Assembly: GCA_964530165.1 (NCBI GenBank)
Contig: CAZGYE010000298.1
Span: 1-7,268 of the forward strand
Source: CAZGYE01 sp964530165
GTDB lineage: Bacteria > Planctomycetota > Planctomycetia > Planctomycetales > Planctomycetaceae
Reading direction: 5' to 3'
Length of the DNA stretch: 7,268 nt
This document shows positions 1 through 5,549 of the stretch, in pieces. The translations under genes and the position numbers were made by a program. Numbering within the stretch: position 1 is the first letter of the stretch; each line of letters opens with the position of its first letter. Under the pieces are notes generated by a model. That model worked only from the letters and a program-made list of their open reading frames with translations. It ran no database searches and was not told the origin of the DNA.

Positions 1-714
1 GAGAAGATCCCCGAAAAAATGCCTTACGTCGTCATCGTCGCCGACGAAATGGCCGACCTGATGATGACGTCCGGTAAGGACGTCGAGGGACACATCATTC
101 GGCTGGCGCAGAAGTCGCGGGCGGTCGGCATCCACCTGGTGCTGGCCACGCAGAAGCCGACGGTCGACGTGATCACCGGCTTGATCAAATCGAATCTGCC
201 GGCTCGCATCTCCTTCCAGGTCGCCAGCCGCATGGACAGCCGCGTGGTCCTCGACGAAATGGGAGCCGAACGGCTCTTGGGCAACGGCGATATGCTCTAC
301 CTCGCCCCGGGAACCAGCCACCTCACCCGGGCGCAAGGCACTTTTGTCAGTGACGACGAGATGATGGAAGTCATCGACTTCTTCAGCGACCAGGAGCCGG
401 AATACAACATCGAGCTGGCCCAGCTCAGCGCGTCCGCCTCCGGCGGCGCGAACGATTCCCCCGCCCGGCCCAACCGCGACCGCCTCTACGAGCAGGCTGT
501 GGAGATCGTCATCCGCGAAGGCCGCGGCAGCGTCTCGCTGCTGCAGCGGGCCCTGGGCATCGGCTACGGACGCGGCGCCCGGCTGATCGACTACATGGCC
601 GAAGACGGCATCGTCGGCGACTACAACGGCTCCCAGGCCCGCGAAGTCCTCTACACCATCCAACAGTGGGAAGCACTCAAAGCGGGTCAGGAACTCGAGG
701 AAGTGTCGGCTTAG
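1..714 (+). CDS. ftsK: DNA translocase FtsK, C-terminal part (5' truncated by window)
   Basis: This is the C-terminal 237 residues of an FtsK/SpoIIIE ATPase, the membrane-anchored hexameric motor that moves chromosome ends through the closing septum and activates XerCD at dif. The frame is open from base 1, so the true start lies upstream. The Walker B strand is visible near the left edge (YVVIVADEMADLM, about residues 9-21, acidic pair D15/E16). It is followed by the family's typical RAVGIHLVLATQKP and SNLPARISFQVAS segments. Walker A is outside the window. A low-complexity Ala/Ser/Gly/Pro linker (about residues 142-157) leads into the gamma winged-helix domain (about 160-217, with GRGSVSLLQRALGIGYGRGA), which reads KOPS/SRS polarity sequences in known FtsK proteins. 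The C-terminus is complete. The TAG stop (712-714) overlaps the first bases of the repeat that follows. Family assignment is secure. Confidence 0.95.
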   Translation, partial: EKIPEKMPYVVIVADEMADLMMTSGKDVEGHIIRLAQKSRAVGIHLVLATQKPTVDVITGLIKSNLPARISFQVASRMDSRVVLDEMGAERLLGNGDMLYLAPGTSHLTRAQGTFVSDDEMMEVIDFFSDQEPEYNIELAQLSASASGGANDSPARPNRDRLYEQAVEIVIREGRGSVSLLQRALGIGYGRGARLIDYMAEDGIVGDYNGSQAREVLYTIQQWEALKAGQELEEVSA

Positions 715-900
715 TGGTCTGTCAAAGCCAGTTTGACAGGTGTCGTGGGGCAGGCTTTCCAGCCTGCCGATTGGCCGCGGCAGGCTGGAAAGCCTGCCCC
801 ACACTTGGCTGTGCGTGTCATTTCGGCTTTGACAGACCACTCGAGCATTTCAGATCGGCCCGTGTCGGCGAGCGGGGGGGGACGTGAGTCCCCTGATGAC
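713..900. repeat. Composite palindromic repeat, copy 1 (three hairpin modules)
   Basis: This is a modular, non-coding palindromic element directly after ftsK. The outermost part is a perfect 17-bp inverted repeat (AGTGGTCTGTCAAAGCC at 713-729, complement at 825-841). Inside are a small hairpin (CTGTCAAA 719-726 against TTTGACAG 732-739) and a perfect 24-bp inverted repeat (745-768 against 779-802, arm beginning GTGGGGCAGGCTTTCC) with a 10-nt loop. Each 24-bp arm is itself partly self-complementary (GGCAGGCT/AGCCTGCC). A third module, GGGGAC-GTGA-GTCCCC, lies at 878-893 after the shared motif CGGCGAGCGGGGG. A second copy lies at 4131-4279 in reverse orientation, which shows that this is a dispersed repeat. 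There is no transposase gene, so it resembles REP/BIME or MITE elements. The hairpins could also protect mRNA 3' ends or stop transcription, but no T-tract follows them. Confidence 0.85.
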
Positions 901-934
901 AACAGCGGACTGGTCTCACGGCATTCACTGTGTT

Positions 935-940
935 TATAAT
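935..940 (+). promoter_or_regulatory. Possible -10 box (TATAAT) upstream of the phosphatase gene
   Basis: A perfect TATAAT lies 79 bp before the chosen ATG of the phosphatase, in the 178-bp stretch after the terminal inverted repeat of copy 1. No convincing TTGACA-like -35 is present at 16-18 bp spacing; bases 912-917 read GGTCTC. If it is real, transcription would start near 947, inside the longer GTG-initiated frame at 930. That would support the start at 1020. The evidence is one hexamer in an otherwise featureless spacer. Confidence 0.25.
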
Positions 941-1019
941 CGGCGCCGATACGCTTTTTCTGGGTCTTTTCAATCCGTCATCCCCAACACGCCCAACAGA
1001 AACGGCCCCATCATCACGA

Positions 1020-1712
1020 ATGCTTGGCAACTCACCAGCCGCCGGACGTACGCTTGCCATCGGGGACATCCACGGCTGCGACGTGGCACTCGACGTGCTC
1101 CTGGGGAAGCTGGAGCCGACCGCCGACGACACACTCGTCGTACTCGGCGACGTCGTCGACCGCGGGCCGGGCTCCCGGGAGGTCGTCGAGAGGTTGATTG
1201 CGCTGCAGCAAGCATGTCGGTTGGTTCTCATCATGGGCAATCACGAGGAGATGATGCTCGACGCGATTGTCGGAGGCGACTGGCAAGCCGGCTGGATGCA
1301 ATTCGGCGGCTACGCAGCGATCGAATCGTACGGAGGCCGCTTGGATCAGATTCCCGATGAGCACATCGCGTTTCTGAAATCGGCGCGAAACTACTTCGAA
1401 ACCGATTCCGAGATTTTCGTGCACGCGACTCTCGACCCGGCCGTGCCGCTCTCTGAGCAGACGCCTGAGACTCTTCGCTGGAACAAGCTGACCGGACTGG
1501 AACCACCGCATCCGTCGGGAAAGCGCATCATCTGCGGGCATACGCCCATCCCGACCGGTGTCCCGGCCGTGCTGCCCGGCTGGGTCTGCCTCGATACGTG
1601 GGCGTACAACGGCCTGTACCTGACCGCCCTGGACGTCGCAACCGACGAAGTCTATCAGGCACAGCAGTCGGGCGTGTTCCGGGGCGGCGTCACCTTGGCC
1701 GAGATCGCGTGA
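1020..1712 (+). CDS. Calcineurin-like serine/threonine protein phosphatase (PPP family)
   Basis: This 230-residue cytoplasmic metallophosphoesterase resembles the bacterial PPP phosphatases (PrpA/PrpB type), which use two metal ions to remove phosphate from proteins. All signature blocks are present in order: GDIHGC (D16, H18), GDVVDRG (D44, D47, R48), GNHE (N74, H75, E76), a metal-ligand His in FVHATL (H135) and CGHTP (H174). The length fits the family. I chose the ATG at 1020 because the GDxHG block then begins near residue 15. A GTG at 930 in the same frame would add 30 residues of low-complexity sequence and overlap a possible -10 box. No Shine-Dalgarno motif precedes either start. The 3' end overlaps the convergent aminotransferase gene by 23 bp. 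An ApaH-like dinucleoside tetraphosphatase is the main alternative. The substrate cannot be read from sequence. Confidence 0.88.
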   Translation: MLGNSPAAGRTLAIGDIHGCDVALDVLLGKLEPTADDTLVVLGDVVDRGPGSREVVERLIALQQACRLVLIMGNHEEMMLDAIVGGDWQAGWMQFGGYAAIESYGGRLDQIPDEHIAFLKSARNYFETDSEIFVHATLDPAVPLSEQTPETLRWNKLTGLEPPHPSGKRIICGHTPIPTGVPAVLPGWVCLDTWAYNGLYLTALDVATDEVYQAQQSGVFRGGVTLAEIA

Positions 1713-2919
1713 ACGCTTCTCGGATCATCGTGGCCCCTCGGCGAATCTTCTCAACGGCCACCACGATTTGATGCATTTCGTCAGCGCTCTCGAGCAAAAC
1801 CGGATGATGCAGCGTCAGCACCCGGTTGTCGGCATCGGTCGCGGACGCGAGCTCGCCGATCTTTCGGAACCTGCGGGCGCTGTGCGTTTTGTGCAGCGCG
1901 CGGAATCCCGCATCCAGCGCGATGCCTTCCGCCCGCATCGATTCGGCAAACGCATCGCGTGGCAGTCCGTCGAACCGGGCCGGGTCGTATTGAAACCCCA
2001 GCTTGTAGTACCCCGGCTCAAGTTCGTCCGCGGACGTCGGCCCAAAGTGTGAATTTCGAAAAGGCGCCAGCCCGGTCTCGGCCGAGAGTAATTGGCACAA
2101 TAGGCGAACGTTTTCCGCACGGCGGCGATTGGTTTCGTCCAACTGTTCGAGCTGCGGCGGCAGAACGGCGGCCTGCAGCTCCGAGAGCGGATAGGCTTCG
2201 TTGCCGCGCTGCGAATACAGCTTGGCTCGCTGGACGATCTCAGGATTGTTCGTGAACAAGGCGCCGCCGCGTCCCGCGCTGAGCAGCTTACTGCCGCCGA
2301 AGCTCAAGACGCCGACGTCGCCCCACATCCCCGCCTTTCTGCCGGCCAAGACTGCCCCGGGCATCTGACACGCATCTTCGATCACCGGCACTCCATGTGC
2401 GCCGGCGACGTCCATCACGGCCGGCATCGGCACAACGCCGCCGTGCAAGTGCGAGACGATGATGGCCTTCGTGATTGGGCTGATGGCTCTTGCGAGCTGA
2501 CTGGAATCGAGATTCCAGTTGTCACGATCGACGTCGACCAAGACCGGTATCGCCCCGATTGCGAGGACGTCCTGAACGTTCCCCTTGAAGTCGTAAGCCG
2601 CCAGGATCACCTCATCGGCGTCGCCGACCTTCAGACCACGCAGCGCCAATTCGACGGCCACGGTGCCGCTCGAACAGAGCACCACGTGCCGACACCCATG
2701 GTACTCGGCCAACTGCTCGGCGAGCCGCTGGCAGTTCGGCCCGTGATATTTTCCCCAAGTCCGCTCGGCCAGCGAACGCTCCAGCGCCTGCCTGACACCT
2801 GGTTCGTCTCTTGGCCAATCGGGTGGACCATCCGGACGAACCGGTCGACCGCCGAGAACGGCCGGAATGTCGGACGATTGTCGATTGTCGATTGACGATT
2901 GTCGATTCACCGTTGACAA
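1690..2919 (-). CDS. DegT/DnrJ/EryC1/StrS family PLP-dependent aminotransferase
   Basis: This is a fold-type I PLP aminotransferase of the family that aminates keto-sugars (nucleotide-linked or free) for surface glycans or secondary metabolites. With the TTG start it has 409 residues, a normal length. Visible features are the N-terminal LGGRPVRP segment (about 22-29), the SSGT phosphate-binding turn (83-86), VPVIEDACQ with the PLP-pairing Asp D182, and the Schiff-base lysine K211 in SFGGSKLLSAGRGG. The start is uncertain. Residues 4-16 are encoded by a GATTGTC heptamer array, and no ATG, GTG or TTG occurs in frame between the array and the conserved domain. Translation must therefore start inside the array (TTG at 2919 or GTG at 2910) or at a rare codon. 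It is divergent from the CobW-like gene and convergent with the phosphatase. The substrate is unknown. Confidence 0.88.
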   Translation of the reverse strand: MSTVNRQSSIDNRQSSDIPAVLGGRPVRPDGPPDWPRDEPGVRQALERSLAERTWGKYHGPNCQRLAEQLAEYHGCRHVVLCSSGTVAVELALRGLKVGDADEVILAAYDFKGNVQDVLAIGAIPVLVDVDRDNWNLDSSQLARAISPITKAIIVSHLHGGVVPMPAVMDVAGAHGVPVIEDACQMPGAVLAGRKAGMWGDVGVLSFGGSKLLSAGRGGALFTNNPEIVQRAKLYSQRGNEAYPLSELQAAVLPPQLEQLDETNRRRAENVRLLCQLLSAETGLAPFRNSHFGPTSADELEPGYYKLGFQYDPARFDGLPRDAFAESMRAEGIALDAGFRALHKTHSARRFRKIGELASATDADNRVLTLHHPVLLESADEMHQIVVAVEKIRRGATMIREAFTRSRPR

Positions 2920-2924
2920 TTGTT
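2876..2924. repeat. Heptamer tandem array, seven units (GATTGTC consensus)
   Basis: Seven contiguous 7-bp units read GATTGTC, GATTGTC, GATTGAC, GATTGTC, GATTCAC, CGTTGAC and AATTGTT. The array covers the beginning of the aminotransferase gene. On that gene's strand the units read GACAATC, which contains no stop in any frame. Because 7 bp times 3 equals 7 codons, the array encodes a peptide with a seven-residue period (NRQSSID then NRQSS). A 17-bp spacer separates it from an array of opposite orientation at 2942-2976. Confidence 0.85.
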
Positions 2925-2941
2925 GATCGAGAAAGAAGGGT

Positions 2942-2976
2942 TGTCAATCTTCAATATCCAATCGTCAATTTTCAAT
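2942..2976. repeat. Heptamer tandem array, five units, inverted relative to its neighbour
   Basis: Five units read TGTCAAT, CTTCAAT, ATCCAAT, CGTCAAT and TTTCAAT, which is the complement orientation of the array at 2876-2924. It ends one base before the GTG start of the CobW-like gene. Together the two arrays form a broad inverted repeat around a 17-bp spacer. They occupy nearly all of the 58 bp between the two divergent start codons. Confidence 0.85.
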
Positions 2977-2977
2977 C

Positions 2978-4081
2978 GTGCACAAGATTCGCTATCTGAT
3001 GGTCGGCGGCTTTTTGGGCGCCGGAAAGACGACTACGTTGGGACGGCTGGCCCGGCATTACATCGACCGGGGTCTCGCCGTCGGCATCATCACCAACGAC
3101 CAGGCGACCGATCTGGTCGACACCAACACGTTCCGCGCACAGGGGTTCGACGTCGGCGAGGTGGCCGGCGCCTGTTTTTGCTGTCACTTCGACGAGCTGA
3201 TGGAAACCATCGGGCGACTCGGCGCCGACGAACGTCCCGACATGATTCTGGCCGAACCGGTCGGTAGTTGCACCGATTTGGTGGCGACGGTCATTCAACC
3301 GATCAAACGGCTCTTCGACGCCGAGTTCAGCATGGGGCCGTATGCGGTCATCCTGAAGCCGAGCCACGGCAAGAGAGTTTTGCTCGGCGAGAAGCGGGCC
3401 GGCTTCTCCCCCAAGGCCGCCTACATTCTGAAGAAACAGCTCGAAGAAGCCGACGCGATTCTGATCAACCGCATCGACGAACTGACCAAAGAGGAGACCG
3501 AGGAGTTAGAGGCACTAGTGAAAGAGCATCATTCCGGCGTGCCGATCTTGCGCATCTCGGCTCGGACGGGTGCGGGCTTCGACCGGTTCACCGAGCTATT
3601 GGACCAACAGGGCGATTTCGGCCAGCGCGTGCTCGACATCGATTACGACGTCTACGCAGACGGTGAAGCCGAGCTGGGCTGGTTGAACAGCAGCGTGCGG
3701 ATCACTGCGCCGCAGAAATTCTCGCTGGATCATTTGCTGCTGGATGTGGTCACTCGCCTGCACGACGCGTTCGGCCGCTGTGGCGCGGAGACGGCCCATC
3801 TGAAGACGATCGGGCTGTGGGAAGGTTTCTTCGGCGTTGCCAACCTGATCAGCAGCGACGCCCAGCCGGAGCTCTCACTGCCGTCGAACTGCGACGTCAA
3901 GGAGATGGACCTGATCGTCAACGCCCGCGTCGCCTGCGCCCCGGAACTGCTCGAGAAACAGGTCCAGGCCGCCATCGAGCAGACGTGCGCTGCAGCCGAC
4001 GCGACCGCCGAGTTCCGGAAGACGCAAAGCTTCCGCCCGAGCCGGCCGACGCCAACGCATCGCTTCGATGCGCCGGATTAG
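2978..4081 (+). CDS. CobW/G3E-family GTP-binding protein (putative metallochaperone)
   Basis: This 367-residue P-loop GTPase belongs to the G3E group (CobW, YeiR, HypB, UreG), whose members deliver metals to enzymes. It has Walker A GGFLGAGKTT (10-19, K17), the group's CxCC metal-binding motif as C67-F-C69-C70, a conserved EPVGSC block (93-98), the base-recognition motif NRID (164-167; usual form NKxD) and SARTG (194-198). Residues after about 235 do not look like the canonical CobW C-terminal domain and I cannot name them. The tail is Pro/Arg/Thr rich. The GTG at 2978 is chosen because it puts HKIRYLM directly before the P-loop, as is usual, and because a heptamer array ends just upstream. 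ATG at 2999 would cut into the first strand. There is no Shine-Dalgarno motif. The gene stands alone, so its metal and client enzyme are unknown. Confidence 0.87.
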   Translation: MHKIRYLMVGGFLGAGKTTTLGRLARHYIDRGLAVGIITNDQATDLVDTNTFRAQGFDVGEVAGACFCCHFDELMETIGRLGADERPDMILAEPVGSCTDLVATVIQPIKRLFDAEFSMGPYAVILKPSHGKRVLLGEKRAGFSPKAAYILKKQLEEADAILINRIDELTKEETEELEALVKEHHSGVPILRISARTGAGFDRFTELLDQQGDFGQRVLDIDYDVYADGEAELGWLNSSVRITAPQKFSLDHLLLDVVTRLHDAFGRCGAETAHLKTIGLWEGFFGVANLISSDAQPELSLPSNCDVKEMDLIVNARVACAPELLEKQVQAAIEQTCAAADATAEFRKTQSFRPSRPTPTHRFDAPD

Positions 4082-4130
4082 GACCGTCCGGTGAAATGCA
4101 ATGGCGAGCGGCCGGTGTCAGTCGGCTGAT

Positions 4131-4279
4131 GTGATCAGGGGACTCACGTCCCCCGCTCGCCGAAACACTCAAGCACGGCACAGCAGAGTGTGGGGCAGGC
4201 TTTCCAGCCTGCCACGGCCAATCGGCAGGCTGGAAAGCCTGCCCCACGATACCTGTCAAATCAGCTTTGACAGACTGCC
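4131..4279. repeat. Composite palindromic repeat, copy 2 (inverted relative to copy 1)
   Basis: This is the second copy of the element at 713-900, in the opposite orientation, in the 213-bp gap between the convergent CobW-like and glycosyltransferase genes. In order it contains GGGGAC-TCAC-GTCCCC (4138-4153) with the flanking CCCGCTCGCCG motif, the perfect 24-bp inverted repeat (4190-4213 against 4224-4247; arms identical to copy 1) with a 10-nt loop, and the small hairpin CTGTCAAA/TTTGACAG (4253-4273). The loop differs from copy 1 by one base after reversal. It lacks the right-hand arm of the 17-bp terminal inverted repeat seen in copy 1 and is shorter between the second and third modules. 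It could act as a bidirectional 3' end structure. No transposase is nearby. Confidence 0.85.
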
Positions 4280-4293
4280 AGGTCGACTAGATC

Positions 4294-4314
4294 GTCAATG
4301 GTCAATGGTCAATC
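4294..4314. repeat. Heptamer tandem array, three units (GTCAATG/GTCAATC)
   Basis: Three exact 7-bp units (GTCAATG, GTCAATG, GTCAATC) lie at the 3' end of the glycosyltransferase gene, 14 bp after composite repeat copy 2. On the gene's strand the units read GATTGAC/CATTGAC. They encode the final residues LTIDH and supply the TGA stop at 4297-4295. Confidence 0.8.
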
Positions 4315-5494
4315 GAGCGACGGTTTGCTCGTCGTCTCCCCGCAGGACCGCTTCCCACTGCGCGAAGAACCGCTCGGTGCTGAAGCGTTCGAGCACGTCA
4401 GGCGCCCGGTCGGCCAAACGCAATCGCTGCTGGGGGTTCGAGATCAGCCGCTCGATGGCCGCCGAAAGCGCATCGACGTCGTCCGCCGGGACGAGCAGAC
4501 CGTCGACGTCGTGTCGAACGATCTCGGCCGGACCGCTCGGGCAGTCGAAGCTGACGACCGGCAACCCGCAAGCCATGGCTTCCAGCAGTGCGTTCGGAAA
4601 ACCTTCGTACCGCGACGACAACACAAACAAATCAGCCTGTCGCAGAACGCTCTCCGGCTCGGCGATCCAGCCGGCCAGCGTCACGCGGCTACGTAGCGAA
4701 TGCCCTTCGATGAGCCGCTCGAGCTCCCCGCGCTGCGGTCCCTCGCCCAAGATTTCAAGCGTCCACTCTCCGCACTTCGCGGCGATGCGGGAGAACGCGT
4801 CGATCAGCAAATCGAAGCCCTTTTGCCGCTCGAGCCGTCCCATGGCGACGATGCGGCGACCGGCCGAATGCGGGCACGGAAAAGGGGACAGGTCCAATTT
4901 GCCGGAACGGCCCAAAGGGTGCTTCGCACAAATTGGACCTGTCCCCTTTTCCGTGCCCGACGGCGTGCGGGCGGCATTCGGAATCACAAAGATCGGCTTG
5001 TGCCTCATGATGCCGCGCATCTGCTGGCGAGTCCGCTCCGTCTGCACCACCAGCGCTCTCGAGCGGGGAGTGACCAGTCGGCGAAGCAACGACCAGGTCC
5101 GGCCTATGTCGTGACGGGCCGGATCGATGCGCTCGCTGACGACCACGTCGACGTTCAAACCGAGACACGCCAGCAACGTCACCACGTTCATTCGATCGGT
5201 GAAGCTGATGACCGTCTGTGGCTGAGCAGTTTGAATGGCCCGTCTCAACCGCCGCACGCGCTGCAGATTCTTAACGATTGCCTGCCCGAAGCCCCGTGAT
5301 TCCTGCATCATTCCCAGGGCAATGCGGTTGACTCTCGGTGAGAGCTTGTATGTGTCGGTCTCTGTGGAGTCCAAGGTGATGAGCGTGACATCGTTCTCGC
5401 TACGGGAGAAGTGATTGGCCATCTCCGAAATCACGCGCTCCGCCCCACCGAACGCCAGCGACGGGATAACCAGCGTCAATTGACGATTGACCAT
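4295..5494 (-). CDS. Glycosyltransferase family 4 protein with in-frame palindromic insert
   Basis: This 399-residue GT-B fold enzyme would transfer a sugar from a nucleotide donor to a membrane or lipid-linked acceptor at the cytoplasmic face. The N-terminal domain opens with LTLVIPSLAFGGAERVI (6-22; glycine-rich loop). The donor-binding C-terminal domain begins at RIVAMGRLERQKG (214-226) and carries the EX7E motif EGFPNALLE (E297, E305) followed by MACGLPVVSFDCPSGPAEIV. This pattern resembles N-acetylgalactosaminyl transferases of the PglA/PglH/PglJ type, but specificity is inferred. Residues about 179-209, in the interdomain linker, are encoded by a perfect palindrome. I chose the ATG at 5494, which puts VIPSL at residue 9. 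A TTG at 5545 would overlap the upstream gene and add only heptamer-encoded residues. Even so, the first residues (MVNRQ) and the last (LTIDH) come from heptamer arrays. It is probably cotranscribed with the upstream phosphoesterase. Confidence 0.9.
   Translation of the reverse strand: MVNRQLTLVIPSLAFGGAERVISEMANHFSRSENDVTLITLDSTETDTYKLSPRVNRIALGMMQESRGFGQAIVKNLQRVRRLRRAIQTAQPQTVISFTDRMNVVTLLACLGLNVDVVVSERIDPARHDIGRTWSLLRRLVTPRSRALVVQTERTRQQMRGIMRHKPIFVIPNAARTPSGTEKGTGPICAKHPLGRSGKLDLSPFPCPHSAGRRIVAMGRLERQKGFDLLIDAFSRIAAKCGEWTLEILGEGPQRGELERLIEGHSLRSRVTLAGWIAEPESVLRQADLFVLSSRYEGFPNALLEAMACGLPVVSFDCPSGPAEIVRHDVDGLLVPADDVDALSAAIERLISNPQQRLRLADRAPDVLERFSTERFFAQWEAVLRGDDEQTVARLTIDH
4871..4959. 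repeat. Perfect 31-bp inverted repeat element inside the glycosyltransferase gene
   Basis: The arms 4871-4901 and 4929-4959 are perfect complements (left arm begins CGGGCACGGAAAAGGGGACA) around a 27-nt loop with a weaker inner hairpin (GGCCC-AAA-GGGT). The 89-bp element has no stop codon in any of the six frames. In the glycosyltransferase frame it encodes about 30 residues (GTEKGTGPICAKHPLGRSGK and the following LDLSPFPCP) between the two GT-B domains. A further 8-bp inverted match, CCGAATGC (4864-4871) and GCATTCGG (4974-4981), lies outside the arms. Only one copy is in the window. That it belongs to a dispersed family is my inference from its structure and from memory of similar sequences in planctomycete genomes. 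Confidence 0.85.
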
Positions 5495-5549
5495 TGGCGA
5501 TTGAGGATTGACGATTGAGGATTGACTCCAATCTTCAATCTTCAATCCT
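5478..5549. repeat. Heptamer array pair: seven units then three inverted units
   Basis: Seven contiguous units at 5478-5526 (AATTGAC, GATTGAC, CATTGGC, GATTGAG, GATTGAC, GATTGAG, GATTGAC) are followed after 2 bp by three units of opposite orientation at 5529-5549 (CAATCTT, CAATCTT, CAATCCT). The pair fills the junction between the phosphoesterase and glycosyltransferase genes. On the transcribed strand the three units pair with the next three to give a stem of about 19 positions with two mismatches and a small loop. The inverted units supply the phosphoesterase stop. The third forward unit supplies the glycosyltransferase ATG. Confidence 0.87.

Noticed and set aside
745..802. Rho-independent terminator for ftsK
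   Set aside because: The stem is strong, but no T-tract follows on either strand and the same hairpin recurs elsewhere as a dispersed repeat. A terminator role remains possible but is not supported.
719..900. Small open frames in the repeat region after ftsK
   Set aside because: They are short, mutually overlapping on both strands and derived from the palindromes, with no sign of coding.
930..1019. Upstream GTG start extending the phosphatase by 30 residues
   Set aside because: The added residues are low complexity, precede the usual family start, and overlap a TATAAT sequence.
2876..2976. CRISPR-like array
   Set aside because: The units are 7 bp and contiguous, with no unique spacers of regular length and no cas genes.
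4101..5114. Open frame of 337 codons on the plus strand opposite the glycosyltransferase
   Set aside because: It runs through composite repeat copy 2 and the intragenic palindrome, is Ser/Arg rich, has no domain, and is antisense to a clear GT4 gene.
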